Source of the DNA: Rhizobacter sp.
GTDB lineage: Bacteria > Pseudomonadota > Gammaproteobacteria > Burkholderiales > Burkholderiaceae_C
Length of the DNA: 64,000 bases
Assembly: GCA_023954175.1 (NCBI GenBank)
Contig: JAMLIM010000005.1
Coordinates: 20,951-84,950 of the forward strand
Direction of reading: 5' to 3'
Below are positions 11,496-21,090 of the stretch, one piece after another; the first letter of the stretch is position 1; each line of letters begins with the position of its first letter. A program made the position numbers and the translations under genes. The notes beneath the pieces were generated by a model. It was not told the origin of the DNA. It worked only from the letters and a program-made list of their open reading frames with translations, and ran no database searches.

Positions 11496-11942
11496 TCACT
11501 TCGTCGGGATCGCCCCGACGCCCGACGCGGCCGGCGCGGGCGCGGTCGGCACGGGCACGGCTGCAGCAGGTGCCGGGACCGGCGCGGCGGGCATCGGCGC
11601 GGTGCCGGGGATCTGCGTCGCGCCCGTGGCCGGCGGTGCGCTCGCTGCCGGTGCGCTCACCGCAGGGCGATCGAGCGCGCTGCCGCCGCTGGGCTCGCGC
11701 GTGCGGTCGTTGGAGATGAAGGCGAGCGCGAGCGTGGAGCCGAAGAACACGGCGGCGCAGACGGCCGTCGTGCGCGAGAGGAAGTTCGCGCTGCCGGTGG
11801 CGCCGAACAGGCTGCCCGACGCGCCGCTGCCGAACGAGGCGCCCATGTCGGCGCCCTTGCCATGCTGAATCAGGACGAGGCCGATCATCACCAGCGCCGC
11901 AACCATCTGCAGCACGACGAGCGCATTGTGGAAAACTTGCAT
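11496..11942 (-). CDS. secG: Preprotein translocase subunit SecG
   Basis: Auxiliary membrane subunit of the SecYEG channel. The first helix (ALVVLQMVAALVMIGLVLIQ), the GKGADMGASFGSGASGSLFG loop and the second helix are typical. The product has 148 residues; beyond about residue 80 it is an Ala/Pro-rich low-complexity cytosolic tail, longer than the E. coli protein, as often found in betaproteobacteria. It lies 21 bases after tpiA. The 126 bases from its stop to tRNA-Leu hold no gene. Confidence 0.95.
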   Translation of the reverse strand: MQVFHNALVVLQMVAALVMIGLVLIQHGKGADMGASFGSGASGSLFGATGSANFLSRTTAVCAAVFFGSTLALAFISNDRTREPSGGSALDRPAVSAPAASAPPATGATQIPGTAPMPAAPVPAPAAAVPVPTAPAPAASGVGAIPTK

Positions 11943-11963
11943 GTCGAAATGACTCCGAAAGGT

Positions 11964-12707
11964 TCAGCCTGCCGCGCGGCAGATGGCGACGAAATCCGCG
12001 GCCTTGAGCGCCGCGCCGCCGATCAGCCCGCCGTCGATGTCGGCTTGCGCGAAGAGCGTTGCCGCGTTGTCGGCCTTGACGCTGCCGCCGTAGAGGATCT
12101 GCATCGCATCCGCACGCTCGGTCGCGGCGTGCAGCTTGGCGCGCAACACGTGGTGCACGGCCTGCGCCTCGTCCGGCGACGCGGTGCGGCCGGTGCCGAT
12201 CGCCCACACCGGCTCGTAGGCGACGACGATCTGTGAAATGCAGTGCGCGAGCGTATGGATCACGGCCGAGATCTGCCGCTTGACGATCTCGTCGGTCACG
12301 CCGGCTTCGCGCTCGGCGAGCGTTTCGCCGACGCAGACGATCGGCGTCAAGCCGTGCGCGAGCGCGCGCTTGGCCTTGTCGGCGACGATCTGGTCGCTCT
12401 CGCCGTGCATGGCACGGCGCTCCGAGTGGCCGACGATGACGTAGCGGCAGCCGAATTCGGCCACCATCGCGGCCGACACTTCACCGGTGTAGGCGCCGGA
12501 TTCGTGCGCCGAGCAATCCTGCGCGCCCCAGTTCAGGGTCGAACCGATCAGCCGCTCGTTCAACTGGGCGAGGTACGGGTAGGGTGCGCAGACGGCGGCG
12601 TCGCAGGTCCACGAGCCCTGCTCGCGCAGCAGGCTGTCGAGCAATGCGGCATTCGCGGCAAGGCTGCCGTTCAACTTCCAGTTGCCGACGACGAGTTTGC
12701 GACGCAT
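11964..12707 (-). CDS. tpiA: Triosephosphate isomerase
   Basis: Interconverts dihydroxyacetone phosphate and glyceraldehyde 3-phosphate in glycolysis and gluconeogenesis. The 247-residue TIM barrel shows the substrate-binding NWKLNGS near the N-terminus, the electrophilic His in VIVGHSERR, and the catalytic Glu and loop 6 in [23 protein letters not shown] ribosome-binding site precedes the ATG at 12707. It is 28 bases downstream of the quinone oxidoreductase gene and likely cotranscribed with secG. Confidence 0.97.
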   Translation of the reverse strand: MRRKLVVGNWKLNGSLAANAALLDSLLREQGSWTCDAAVCAPYPYLAQLNERLIGSTLNWGAQDCSAHESGAYTGEVSAAMVAEFGCRYVIVGHSERRAMHGESDQIVADKAKRALAHGLTPIVCVGETLAEREAGVTDEIVKRQISAVIHTLAHCISQIVVAYEPVWAIGTGRTASPDEAQAVHHVLRAKLHAATERADAMQILYGGSVKADNAATLFAQADIDGGLIGGAALKAADFVAICRAAG

Positions 12708-12735
12708 CAGCGGTTCTCCCCGTTCAATGCCCGGC

Positions 12736-13722
12736 TCACCATGTCAGCACCAGCTTGCCGATGTGCTGGTTGGTCTCCATCAGCGCGTGCGCTTGTGCCG
12801 CATCGGGAGCAGCAAACACGGTGTGCACGACCGGCTTGACGCGGCCTGCCGCCAGCCAGGGCCAGACCGTCGCGCGCAGCGCAGCAGCGATCGCGGCCTT
12901 GAAGGCGACCGGCCGCGCGCGCAGCGTCGAACCGGTGATGACGAGTCGGCGCCGGAGCACGAGCCCGGCGTCGAACTGGGCTTTCACGCCGCCCTGTACC
13001 GCGATGATGACGATGCGGCCGTCCTCCGCGAGGCAGCCCACTTCGCGCGCCACGTAGTCGCCCGCGACCATGTCGAGCACGACGTCGACGCCGCGCTTCG
13101 CGGTGATGCGCAGCGCCTCGGCGGCGAAATCCTGCGTCTTGTAGTTGATCGCATGGTCGGCGCCGAGCGCGATGCAGGCGGCGCACTTCTCGTCGCTGCC
13201 GGCGGTCGCGATGACCGTCGCACCGTGCGCCTTCGCAAGCTGGATCGCCGTCACGCCGATGCCGCTCGTGCCGCCCTGGATCAGCAGCGTTTCGCCCGGC
13301 TGCAAGCGGGCGCGGTCGAAGACGTTGGACCAGACGGTGAAGAAGGTCTCGGGCAGGCTCGCTGCCTCGACATCGCTCAGCCCCTGCGGAACCGGCAGGC
13401 ACTGGCCGACGGGCGCGACGCACAACTCGGCGTAGCCGCCGCCCGCAACCAGCGCGCAGACGCGATCGCCGACCTTGAAGCCGGCGGCGGCCATGGCCTG
13501 CGCATCGCCGCTTTCGATGCGCCCGGCAATCTCGAGCCCCGGCAGGTCGGACGCGCCCGGCGGCGGCGGATAGGCGCCCTTGCGCTGCAGCACGTCGGGC
13601 CGGTTCACGCCGGACGCAGCGACACGGATCAGCAACTCGCCGGCACCGGCGACCGGGTCCGGGCGCTGCGCCAGGCGCAGCACCTCCGGCTTGCCCGGTG
13701 CCGAGATCTCGATCGCGTTCAT
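12736..13722 (-). CDS. NAD(P)H quinone oxidoreductase, PIG3/Qor family (zinc-independent MDR)
   Basis: Medium-chain dehydrogenase/reductase of 328 residues that lacks the zinc-ligand pattern of alcohol dehydrogenases. The N-terminal GroES-like domain has [18 protein letters not shown] and the Rossmann domain has [19 protein letters not shown], characteristic of the PIG3 group of quinone reductases. Substrate is likely a quinone with NADPH, but not proven. It sits between pnp (19 bases) and tpiA (28 bases) in an apparent operon. Confidence 0.9.
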   Translation of the reverse strand: MNAIEISAPGKPEVLRLAQRPDPVAGAGELLIRVAASGVNRPDVLQRKGAYPPPPGASDLPGLEIAGRIESGDAQAMAAAGFKVGDRVCALVAGGGYAELCVAPVGQCLPVPQGLSDVEAASLPETFFTVWSNVFDRARLQPGETLLIQGGTSGIGVTAIQLAKAHGATVIATAGSDEKCAACIALGADHAINYKTQDFAAEALRITAKRGVDVVLDMVAGDYVAREVGCLAEDGRIVIIAVQGGVKAQFDAGLVLRRRLVITGSTLRARPVAFKAAIAAALRATVWPWLAAGRVKPVVHTVFAAPDAAQAHALMETNQHIGKLVLTW

Positions 13723-13741
13723 TGCCAGCTTGCCGCCGCGC

Positions 13742-15856
13742 TCAGTCGCGCACCGGTGCCGGCTGACGCTCGAGCAGCGCCTTCATCGACAGCTTGACGC
13801 GGCCCTTCTCGTCGGTCTCGAGCACCTTGACGCGCACGATCTGGCCTTCGCTCAGGTAGTCGGTCACCTTCTCGACACGCTCGTGCGCGATCTGGCTGAT
13901 GTGCAGCAGGCCGTCCTTGCCGGGCAGCAGGTTGACGAGCGCACCGAAGTCCAGGATCTTCGTGATCGGGCCTTCGTAGATCTTGCCGACCTCGACCTCG
14001 GCCGTGATCTCCTCGATGCGCTGCTTCGCGTGCGCCGCCTTGTCGGCGTCGGTCGACGCGATCGTGATCGTGCCGTCCTCGCCGATGTCGATCGTCGTGC
14101 CGGTTTCCTCGGTCAGCGCACGGATCGTCGCGCCGCCCTTGCCGATCACGTCGCGGATCTTCTCCGGGTTGATCTTCATCGTGTACAGGCGCGGCGCGAA
14201 CTGCGAGACCTCGGCCTTCGCCTCGCCCATCGCCTCCAGCATCTTGCCGAGGATGTGCAGCCGTGCCTCCTGTGCCTGGGCGAGGGCGACCTGCATGATC
14301 TCCTTCGTGATGCCCTGGATCTTGATGTCCATCTGCAGCGCGGTGATACCGCTTGTCGTGCCGGCCACCTTGAAGTCCATGTCGCCGAGGTGATCCTCGT
14401 CACCCAGGATGTCGGTCAGCACCGCGAAGCGGTTGCCGTCCTTGATCAGGCCCATCGCGATGCCGGCGACGTGCGCCTTCATCGGCACGCCGGCGTCCAT
14501 CAGCGCAAGGCAGCCGCCGCACACCGACGCCATCGACGACGAGCCGTTGCTCTCGGTGATCTCGGAGACCAGGCGCAGCGTGTACGGAAAGTCCGCTTCG
14601 CTCGGCAGCGCCGCGGCGAGCGCGCGCTTGGCAAGCCGCCCGTGGCCGATCTCGCGCCGCTTGGGCGTGCCGAAGCGGCCCGCCTCGCCGGTCGCGAACG
14701 GCGGCATGTTGTAGTGCAGCATGAAGCGGTCGGTGAACTCGCCGGCGAGCGCGTCGACGCGCTGCGCGTCGCGCGCGGTGCCAAGCGTCGCGACGACCAT
14801 TGCCTGCGTCTCGCCGCGCGTGAAGAGCGACGAGCCGTGCGCGCGCGGCAGCACGCTGTTGCGGATCTCGATCTGGCGCACGGTGCGCGTGTCGCGGCCG
14901 TCGATGCGCGGCTCACCCGACAGGATCTGGCTGCGCACGATGCGCGCCTCGATGTCGAACAGCAGCGTTTCGAGCTTGACCTCGTCGAACTCGGTGCCCT
15001 CGGCCTTCAGCGCGTCCTTCGCCGCCGCATAGGCGACGCGGCAGGCCTGCGTGCGGGCCTGCTTGGAGCGGATCTGATAGGCCGCGCGCAGCGGCTCTTC
15101 GGCCAGCGCGTTGACCTTGGCGATGAAGGCTTCGTCCTTCGCCGGCGGCTGCCAGTCCCACGCCGGCTTGCCGGCGTCGCGCACGAGTTCATTGATCGCG
15201 GCGATCGCGATGTTGCCTTGCTCGTGGCCGAAGACAACACCGCCGAGCATGATCTCTTCGCTCAGCTGATCGGCTTCGGACTCGACCATCAGCACCGCGG
15301 CCTGCGTGCCGGCAACGACGAGGTCGAGCTTGGAATCGAGCAGCTGCGTCTTGCCCGGGTTCAGCACGTATTCGCCGTTGATGTAGCCGACGCGCGCAGC
15401 GCCGATCGGACCGTTGAACGGGATGCCCGAGATCGCCAGCGCGGCACTCGCGCCGATCATCGCCGGGATGTCGGCCGACACCTCGGGGTTGAGCGACATC
15501 ACGTGCACGATGACCTGCACCTCGTTGTAGAAGCCGTCCGGGAACAGCGGCCGCAGCGGGCGGTCGATCAGGCGGCAGGTGAGCGTCTCGAGTTCGCTCG
15601 GGCGGCCCTCACGCTTGAAGAAGCTGCCCGGGATCTTGCCGGCGGCGTAGGCCTTCTCGGTGTAGTCGACGGTGAGCGGGAAGAAGTCCTGGCCTGGCTT
15701 GGCGTCCTTCTTGGCGACGACGGTGGCGAGCACCACGGTGTCCTCGATGCTGACGAGCACTGCGCCCGAGGCCTGGCGCGCGATCTCGCCCGTCTCCAGC
15801 GTGACGCTGTGTGATCCCCATTGGAAGGTCTTGCTGATCTTGTTGAACATGCTCAT
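13742..15856 (-). CDS. pnp: Polyribonucleotide nucleotidyltransferase (PNPase)
   Basis: Phosphorolytic 3'-to-5' exoribonuclease of the degradosome, 704 residues. Two RNase PH domains (about 1-230 and 310-540, with [14 protein letters not shown] and [16 protein letters not shown] in the second), then a KH domain ([20 protein letters not shown]) and a C-terminal S1 domain ([20 protein letters not shown]) are visible. The gene follows rpsO as in many proteobacteria. A strong stem-loop in its leader is annotated separately and suggests autoregulation of the kind known for E. coli pnp. Confidence 0.97.
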   Translation of the reverse strand: MSMFNKISKTFQWGSHSVTLETGEIARQASGAVLVSIEDTVVLATVVAKKDAKPGQDFFPLTVDYTEKAYAAGKIPGSFFKREGRPSELETLTCRLIDRPLRPLFPDGFYNEVQVIVHVMSLNPEVSADIPAMIGASAALAISGIPFNGPIGAARVGYINGEYVLNPGKTQLLDSKLDLVVAGTQAAVLMVESEADQLSEEIMLGGVVFGHEQGNIAIAAINELVRDAGKPAWDWQPPAKDEAFIAKVNALAEEPLRAAYQIRSKQARTQACRVAYAAAKDALKAEGTEFDEVKLETLLFDIEARIVRSQILSGEPRIDGRDTRTVRQIEIRNSVLPRAHGSSLFTRGETQAMVVATLGTARDAQRVDALAGEFTDRFMLHYNMPPFATGEAGRFGTPKRREIGHGRLAKRALAAALPSEADFPYTLRLVSEITESNGSSSMASVCGGCLALMDAGVPMKAHVAGIAMGLIKDGNRFAVLTDILGDEDHLGDMDFKVAGTTSGITALQMDIKIQGITKEIMQVALAQAQEARLHILGKMLEAMGEAKAEVSQFAPRLYTMKINPEKIRDVIGKGGATIRALTEETGTTIDIGEDGTITIASTDADKAAHAKQRIEEITAEVEVGKIYEGPITKILDFGALVNLLPGKDGLLHISQIAHERVEKVTDYLSEGQIVRVKVLETDEKGRVKLSMKALLERQPAPVRD

Positions 15857-15937
15857 GAACAGTCTCCATACGTTTGGGCGCTAGGGATGAGTGGCAGCGC
15901 CCGTCGCCTGAAGCCAGGGTCACCGCGGCAACAATGC

Positions 15938-15988
15938 CATTCCAGCGTGCTTCGCCGCACCCATGGGTGCGAAAAGCGCGTTGGAATG
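15938..15988 (-). promoter_or_regulatory. Long stem-loop in the pnp leader, probable RNase III/PNPase autoregulation site
   Basis: A 51-base inverted repeat lies in the rpsO-pnp spacer, 81 bases before the pnp start. The outer arms (CATTCCAGCGTGCTT and AAGCGCGTTGGAATG) pair with only G-U wobbles, and the inner arms (CGCACCC and GGGTGCG) extend the hairpin after a short internal bulge. E. coli pnp mRNA has an RNase III-processed leader hairpin in the same place. The equivalence here is inferred. Confidence 0.65.
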
Positions 15989-16028
15989 ACACAGCAGTTG
16001 CCCGGTAGGCCCAACTCCGCCAAATGCG

Positions 16029-16059
16029 AAAAGCCTGTGCTGGGGCACCCAGACAGGCT
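16029..16059 (-). terminator. Rho-independent terminator after rpsO
   Basis: On the minus strand AGCCTGT pairs with ACAGGCT around a further TGGG/CCCA inner stem, and the hairpin is followed by TTTT. It starts 18 bases after the rpsO stop, so it would terminate or attenuate transcription between rpsO and pnp. Confidence 0.7.
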
Positions 16060-16077
16060 CGTTCGCGTGGCCTTCGC

Positions 16078-16347
16078 TTACTTGCGAAGACCGAGTTTCT
16101 GGATCAGCGCCGTGTAGCGATCGGCGCTGCGATCTTTCAGATACGCCAGCAGCCGCTTGCGGCGGTTGACCATCTTCAGCAGGCCGCGACGGCCATGATG
16201 GTCCTTGCTGTGGGTCTTGAAGTGCGGCATCAGATCATTGATGCGGGCGGTCAGGATCGCCACTTGCACTTCCGGCGAGCCGGTATCGTTCGCGCTGCGC
16301 GCGTTGTCCTTGACGATCTCGGCCTTGTTCAGGCTGGCATTCGACAT
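16078..16347 (-). CDS. rpsO: Small ribosomal subunit protein uS15
   Basis: 89-residue 16S rRNA-binding protein of the 30S platform. The conserved [39 protein letters not shown] and [11 protein letters not shown] segments are intact and the length is standard. Its leader of about 130 bases starts behind a TATAAT element that overlaps the stop codon of the upstream aminotransferase gene; a TGCACC/GGTGCA hairpin lies in that leader and could take part in S15 autoregulation, though this is untested. Confidence 0.98.
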   Translation of the reverse strand: MSNASLNKAEIVKDNARSANDTGSPEVQVAILTARINDLMPHFKTHSKDHHGRRGLLKMVNRRKRLLAYLKDRSADRYTALIQKLGLRK

Positions 16348-16481
16348 GATGTGTTTCCTGTGTGCGGCCTCCGCTCGCCGACGGGGCGATCCGGTGTGAC
16401 CATGAACTTGCGGTCGCAGGAGAAACGGTCCCGCGCCGTGCTGAAGCGATGCACCTGTGTTTCAGGGTGCAAAGCCTGTCG

Positions 16482-16487
16482 ATTATA
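16482..16487 (-). promoter_or_regulatory. Probable rpsO promoter -10 element
   Basis: A perfect TATAAT on the minus strand, rare in DNA this GC-rich, lies about 135 bases before rpsO and overlaps the TAA stop of the upstream aminotransferase gene. No convincing -35 is seen 16-18 bases upstream. Confidence 0.55.
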
Positions 16488-17637
16488 GCCGAAGGGCGCG
16501 CCGCAGCCGCTCCACCCCCAGCACCAGCCGCTGCGGCTCGCGCGAAGCGAAGCACCATCGCAGCCAGCCCTCCCCCGCCGCGCCGAAGGCGACGCCGGGC
16601 GCCAGCCCGAGGCCGTGCTCGACGACGAGGCGCTTGGCAAAGGCGAGCGAGTCGTCCTGCCCTGCCACGCGAAAGAACGCGTACATGCCGCCGGGCGGCG
16701 TCGCGACCGAGACGCCCGGCAGTGCGCAGAGCAGCGGCAGCAGCGTGTCGCGCCCGAGTTTCAGTCGCCCGACGAGTTGCGGCACGAAGTCGTCCGCCTG
16801 CGCCAGCCCGGCCAGGCCGGCGCGCTGCACGAAGACCGGCGCGCACGAGGTGTTGAACTCGATCAGCTTGCCGACGGCGTCCATCAGCCGCGCCGGCAGC
16901 ACCAGCCAGCCCAGGCGCCAACCCGTCATCAGGAAGCTCTTCGAGAAGCTGTGCGCGACGACGAGGCGGTCCTCCGGGTCGGCAATGTCCAGGAAGCTCG
17001 GCGCCGCGGGCCCGTCGCCGAACCACACGCGTTCATAGACTTCGTCGGCGACGATCCAGGTGCCGGTGCGACGGCAATGCGCCAGGAGGGCCTGCTGCTC
17101 GGCGCGCGTCAGCGTCCAGCCCGTCGGGTTGTTCGGCGCGTTGACGAGCAGCACGCGCGTGCGTTCGGTGACGGCTGCAAGCAGCGCGTCGAGGTCGAGC
17201 TTCCACGCCCCGTGCTCGACGTGCAGCGCGAACGGCTTCACGACTGCGCCGAGGATCGCCGGTTGCGCGGGCAGGTTCGGCCAGACCGGCTCGACGACGA
17301 CGACTTCGTCGCCGGCGCCGGCCAGCGCCTGCATCGCGATCATCAGCGCGCTCACGCCGGACGAGGTCACGGCGATGCGATCCGGCGTCACCGCGCGGTG
17401 CAAGGCCGTCGTGTAGCGCGCGATCGCGTCGCGCAACTCCGGCAGGCCGAGGTTGTGCGAATAGAAGGTCTCGCCACGCGCAAGCGAGTCGACCGCCGCC
17501 TGGCGAATGAACTCGGGCGTCGGCTCGTCGCTCTCGCCGAACCAGAACGCGAGCATGTCGCTGCGGCCGAGGCCGGCGTTGGCGACTTCGCGTATCCGCG
17601 ACCCGGGGAGTTGCTCTATGGCTGCGCGCATCGGCAT
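16483..17637 (-). CDS. Pyridoxal-phosphate aminotransferase, class I/II
   Basis: Fold-type I PLP enzyme of 384 residues. Conserved features are NAPNNPTGWTLTR (cofactor and substrate contacts), the VADEVYERV block with the PLP-stacking Asp and Tyr, SFSKSFLMTGWRLGW with the Schiff-base Lys, and a C-terminal Arg in LRWCFASR. The donor and acceptor are unknown; the family includes aspartate and aromatic aminotransferases. I chose ATG 17637 because AGGGG lies 4-8 bases upstream; a second ATG two codons later is possible. It lies upstream of rpsO on the same strand. Confidence 0.88.
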   Translation of the reverse strand: MPMRAAIEQLPGSRIREVANAGLGRSDMLAFWFGESDEPTPEFIRQAAVDSLARGETFYSHNLGLPELRDAIARYTTALHRAVTPDRIAVTSSGVSALMIAMQALAGAGDEVVVVEPVWPNLPAQPAILGAVVKPFALHVEHGAWKLDLDALLAAVTERTRVLLVNAPNNPTGWTLTRAEQQALLAHCRRTGTWIVADEVYERVWFGDGPAAPSFLDIADPEDRLVVAHSFSKSFLMTGWRLGWLVLPARLMDAVGKLIEFNTSCAPVFVQRAGLAGLAQADDFVPQLVGRLKLGRDTLLPLLCALPGVSVATPPGGMYAFFRVAGQDDSLAFAKRLVVEHGLGLAPGVAFGAAGEGWLRWCFASREPQRLVLGVERLRRALRL

Positions 17638-17739
17638 GCGCCCCTGCGAGCGCCCTCTTGAAAACCGGAGCTCGCGCTCCACCTTCGAAAGCATGGGCCG
17701 CAGCAAGGTGCCGCGACCCGCAAATTGTAGGAGCCCGCC

Positions 17740-18228
17740 ATGTTCGTCCTGCCCGTTTCGTCCGCCCTTCACCGTCGTGCGTTGCGCGGCGCGGCCTTGC
17801 CCCGCACGCTTGCTGCTTGGGTCGATGCATGCGAAAGCTCCGCCACGCCGGCTTCATCGAACCGCCGCGACGACGCTGCCTTCGTGCCGCCGCTCGACGT
17901 CACCGAAACCGACACCTCGTACACCGCGACGCTCGACATGCCCGGTCTCTCGAAGGAGCAGCTCGAGGTGTCGGTCGACGGGCGCCGCGTCGTGATCTCG
18001 ACCGTCGCAGCCAGCACCCAGGCATCAGCCGACGCCCCGAAGGACACCGCGGCGGCGGCGCCGCGCACCCTGCTGCGGGAGCGCGTCGCGCCGCGCTACG
18101 CGCGCAGCTTCGTGCTGCCGGCAGAACTCGAAGCCGGTGCGGCCGAGGCCCGCATGGAAAACGGCGTGCTGACGCTGACGCTGCCCAAGCGCATCGCGAA
18201 CGGCGCCGCCAAGCTCACGGTGCAGTAG
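17740..18228 (+). CDS. Small heat-shock protein, Hsp20/alpha-crystallin family
   Basis: 162-residue holdase-type chaperone. The alpha-crystallin domain starts near residue 50 ([20 protein letters not shown]), continues through [16 protein letters not shown], and ends with [14 protein letters not shown] variable Ala/Ser/Asp-rich insertion lies between about residues 90 and 107. A CTTGAAA sequence at 17657-17663 could be the -35 of a heat-shock sigma-32 promoter, but the matching -10 is poor. Its 3' end overlaps the convergent tsaD gene by 14 bases. Confidence 0.9.
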   Translation: MFVLPVSSALHRRALRGAALPRTLAAWVDACESSATPASSNRRDDAAFVPPLDVTETDTSYTATLDMPGLSKEQLEVSVDGRRVVISTVAASTQASADAPKDTAAAAPRTLLRERVAPRYARSFVLPAELEAGAAEARMENGVLTLTLPKRIANGAAKLTVQ

Positions 18229-19279
18229 TCCGCAACGGCGGGGGGCCGCCGACTTCGGTCAGCGGCCAGCGCGGCCGCACGTCAAAGGCGTAGTCAGTGC
18301 GTGTTTCGGCGATGCCGCGTTGCAGCCGCATCGCGGCGGCGAGCGCGATCATCGCGCCGTTGTCGGTGCACAGCTCGAACTCCGGGTAGTGCACCCGTGC
18401 GCCGCGCCGGGCGCACCGCTCGTTCAGCTGCGCCCGCAGGCGCGCATTCGCGCCGACACCGCCGGCGACGACGAGACGATCGAGGCCGGTCGCCTCCAGT
18501 GCGGCCACCGACTTGCGCACCAGCACGTCGACGATCGTCTGTTGCGTCGACGCGGCGAGGTCGGCCCGGGCGCGCTCACCCGGGCTCTCGCCGCACTTGC
18601 GCCACTGCGTCATGACCGCCGTCTTCAACCCGGCAAACGAGAAGTCGAGGTTCGCGCTGTGCAGCAGCGGCCGCGGCAGCGCGAATGCCGCCGGGTTGCC
18701 CGCGTCCGCGAGCCGGGCGAGCGCCGGCCCGCCGGGATAGCCCAGGCCGAGCAGCTTGGCCGACTTGTCGAAGGCTTCGCCCGCCGCGTCATCGATCGTC
18801 TCGCCGAGCAACGCGTAGCGCCCGACATCGTCCACCCGCATCAACTGCGTGTGCCCGCCCGAGACGAGCAGCGCGACGAACGGAAAGGCCGGCGGGTCGC
18901 GCGACAGGAAAGGCGACAGCAGATGCCCTTCGAGGTGGTGCACGCCGAGCACCGGCCTGTCGAGCGCCATCGCGAGCGCGCAAGCGACGCCGGCGCCGAC
19001 GAGCAACGCGCCGGCGAGCCCGGGACCGCGCGTGTAGGCGACGACGTCGATCTCGGGCAAGGCGACGCCCGCCTCGGCCAGCACCGCGATCGACAGCGGC
19101 AGCACGCGCCGGATGTGGTCGCGCGAGGCAAGCTCGGGCACGACGCCGCCGTAGGCCACGTGCATCTCGACCTGGCTGTGCAGGGCCTGCGCGAGCAGCG
19201 TCGGCACCGCATCGCCCTCGGTGCGCACGAGCGCGACGCCGGTCTCGTCGCAGGAGGACTCGATGCCGAGGACGATCAC
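18215..19279 (-). CDS. tsaD: tRNA N6-adenosine threonylcarbamoyltransferase TsaD
   Basis: Transfers threonylcarbamoyl to A37 of ANN-decoding tRNAs, with TsaB and TsaE. The 354-residue ASKHA-fold protein has the [14 protein letters not shown] start, the metal-binding HxxxH at His115-His119 ([11 protein letters not shown]), SGGHTQLM, and the [10 protein letters not shown] nucleotide region. The start is a GTG at 19279 that overlaps the upstream stop as GTGA, so translation is probably coupled to the preceding gene. The C-terminus runs a few residues past the usual end and overlaps hsp20 by 14 bases. Confidence 0.96.
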   Translation of the reverse strand: MIVLGIESSCDETGVALVRTEGDAVPTLLAQALHSQVEMHVAYGGVVPELASRDHIRRVLPLSIAVLAEAGVALPEIDVVAYTRGPGLAGALLVGAGVACALAMALDRPVLGVHHLEGHLLSPFLSRDPPAFPFVALLVSGGHTQLMRVDDVGRYALLGETIDDAAGEAFDKSAKLLGLGYPGGPALARLADAGNPAAFALPRPLLHSANLDFSFAGLKTAVMTQWRKCGESPGERARADLAASTQQTIVDVLVRKSVAALEATGLDRLVVAGGVGANARLRAQLNERCARRGARVHYPEFELCTDNGAMIALAAAMRLQRGIAETRTDYAFDVRPRWPLTEVGGPPPLRTTAP

Positions 19280-21090
19280 GTCTTGCCCTGCCCGAGGTCG
19301 TAGCCCGGGTCGCGCCGCCTTGCGCGCCGCCGCCACCAGCGCCAGATCAGCCAAGGCAGGCCGACGACCGTCAGCACGGCCCAGACGATCGTCGCGTAAT
19401 CGGCCGGCGTCCAGCGCGGCGGCAGCAGGTCGGGGTCGCGCAGATCCTCGGGGAAGGGCCGCGGCGGTACCGGCACGATCTGCATCAACGCCGGGTCGTT
19501 CGGCACCAGGGTGCGGTATTCCCAGGTCGAGACCGCGGGCGCGTCGCCGAACGCGCGGCTCGACGGGAATTGCGGGAAGCGCAGGAATGCGAGCCCCACC
19601 ACATCCTTCGCGAGCATCGCCGCGAGCTTGCCCTCGGGCGGCTGCGGCGGGGCGCCGGAAGCGAGCGCGAGCAGGCTGGCGAACGCCTCCTCGAGCGCGG
19701 CGGCCGGCATCAGCCGCGTCTGGTCGGTACGCAGGTAGTCGAACGCGAGCTTGGCCTTGCCGATCGACATGTCCTTCAGCGCGATGAACGGATAGCCGAG
19801 CCACGCGAGCACGCGGCTGCTCGGCCCGCGCGCCGGCACGTCCCAGCCGAGCGCGCGCAGCGTGTCGACGCTGATCGATGCGCAATTCTGGTTCGGGTGG
19901 TAGTAGACGAGCTGGTGCCGGTAGAACTGGTTGTAGACGCGGTTCAGCGCCGACTGCACGAGCACCGCCGCGCGCTCGTCGTCGAGCACCGCGACGAGCA
20001 TCGTCGACGGCCGGTACCAACCCTGGCCCGCGTTCAGGTCGGCGAGGTAGTTGTCGAGCGGCACCGGCGCGGCGATGATGCCCTTCTCGCTTTCGACGTC
20101 GAGCGAATAGAAGTTGTTGACGAGCCAGTCGCCGATGTTGCCGTCGGCCTGCACGCGGCCGGTGACGATCGCGAAGTGCCCGCCGTGCGCCTCGTCATCG
20201 TCGCCCTGCGCGCCGTTGACCATCAGGCCGAGCACGGGCTTGCCGACCCATTTGCCGGTGTCGCCCGGCCGTTGCCAGAGCGTCATGGCGGCGTACGGGC
20301 TTTGCGCGCCGCCCTGGGGCATCTCGCGCATCAGCGTGCGCATCGCCTGCGTCGCATCCCCCGCGGGCAACGCGCGCGTGGCGGGCGCGTCGGGGCCGAA
20401 GGCGAAATCCTCGGGCCAGACCGAACGCGCGACGAAGCCCTCGGGGGTGAGCGTGCCGCGCAGCATCAGCGGGCGCGACGCGAAGAACTTGATCGACGAC
20501 GCGTCCGCGTAGGAGCGGTTGAGCGCGATCTTCGGCACGAACTTGAACGGCATCGCGCCGGACGACGTGATCAGTTCCTTGCCGTCGGGCGCGAGCCGTG
20601 CATCGCGGATGCGTTGCGGCGCGGCGACCCAGACCAGCGGCGGATAGTCGAGCGCCGCGTCGGGCGCCCGCGTCGACGCCCAGTGCTCGACGTCGTCGAA
20701 GGCGCGCACGCCGGGCTCGTAGCCCGCGAGCGGCAGCCCGGACTTGGGCACGGCAACCGTTTCGCCGCGGAAGTACCAGGCCGCCTGACGCGACGGCGGC
20801 GACGCGCCCGCGCCGGCGATCGACAGCGAGAACGCTTTCGCGTCGTAGAGACCGAGCCAGCCGTCGGTCACGGCGTTCGCGATCGCGTTGGCGTTGGCGT
20901 TGACATTCGTGGCTGGCGCCGCTGCACCGGTCGCACCCGCGCCACCCGTGGCATCAACGGCCTGCGCCGCACCACAGGCGAGCGACACGCTGATGATCAT
21001 CGCGCCCGCCACACGGCGACGCGACGCGGTCCGGCCCCGTTCAGCAGCATCGGCACCGTCCGAAGCCTCCGGCCGACGACGCGCGTTCAC
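19276..21090 (-). CDS. Secreted or periplasmic membrane-anchored protein of unknown function
   Basis: A 604-residue product with a signal peptide ([19 protein letters not shown] then AQA for cleavage) and one C-terminal helix (about residues 564-582) followed by a positively charged cytosolic tail. A GTG at 21090 overlaps the previous stop as GTGA, which I used to set the start; ATG 21000 is an alternative. I cannot name the family with confidence. [10 protein letters not shown] stretch (His about 305) and NQNCASIS (Cys about 403) resemble the His-then-Cys order of circularly permuted NlpC/P60 or DUF4105-type domains, which would make it a hydrolase. An Asn-Ala repeat follows the signal peptide. 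It is coupled at both ends to its neighbours. Confidence 0.8.
   Translation of the reverse strand: MNARRRPEASDGADAAERGRTASRRRVAGAMIISVSLACGAAQAVDATGGAGATGAAAPATNVNANANAIANAVTDGWLGLYDAKAFSLSIAGAGASPPSRQAAWYFRGETVAVPKSGLPLAGYEPGVRAFDDVEHWASTRAPDAALDYPPLVWVAAPQRIRDARLAPDGKELITSSGAMPFKFVPKIALNRSYADASSIKFFASRPLMLRGTLTPEGFVARSVWPEDFAFGPDAPATRALPAGDATQAMRTLMREMPQGGAQSPYAAMTLWQRPGDTGKWVGKPVLGLMVNGAQGDDDEAHGGHFAIVTGRVQADGNIGDWLVNNFYSLDVESEKGIIAAPVPLDNYLADLNAGQGWYRPSTMLVAVLDDERAAVLVQSALNRVYNQFYRHQLVYYHPNQNCASISVDTLRALGWDVPARGPSSRVLAWLGYPFIALKDMSIGKAKLAFDYLRTDQTRLMPAAALEEAFASLLALASGAPPQPPEGKLAAMLAKDVVGLAFLRFPQFPSSRAFGDAPAVSTWEYRTLVPNDPALMQIVPVPPRPFPEDLRDPDLLPPRWTPADYATIVWAVLTVVGLPWLIWRWWRRRARRRDPGYDLGQGKT

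Noticed and set aside
13580-15814. Long plus-strand open frame opposite pnp
   Set aside because: Shadow of pnp; low-complexity Arg/Asp/Leu-rich product with no recognisable motif.
17657-17663. Sigma-32 promoter for the small heat-shock gene
   Set aside because: CTTGAAA is a good -35, but the expected CCCCAT-type -10 is poor; mentioned only in the gene entry.
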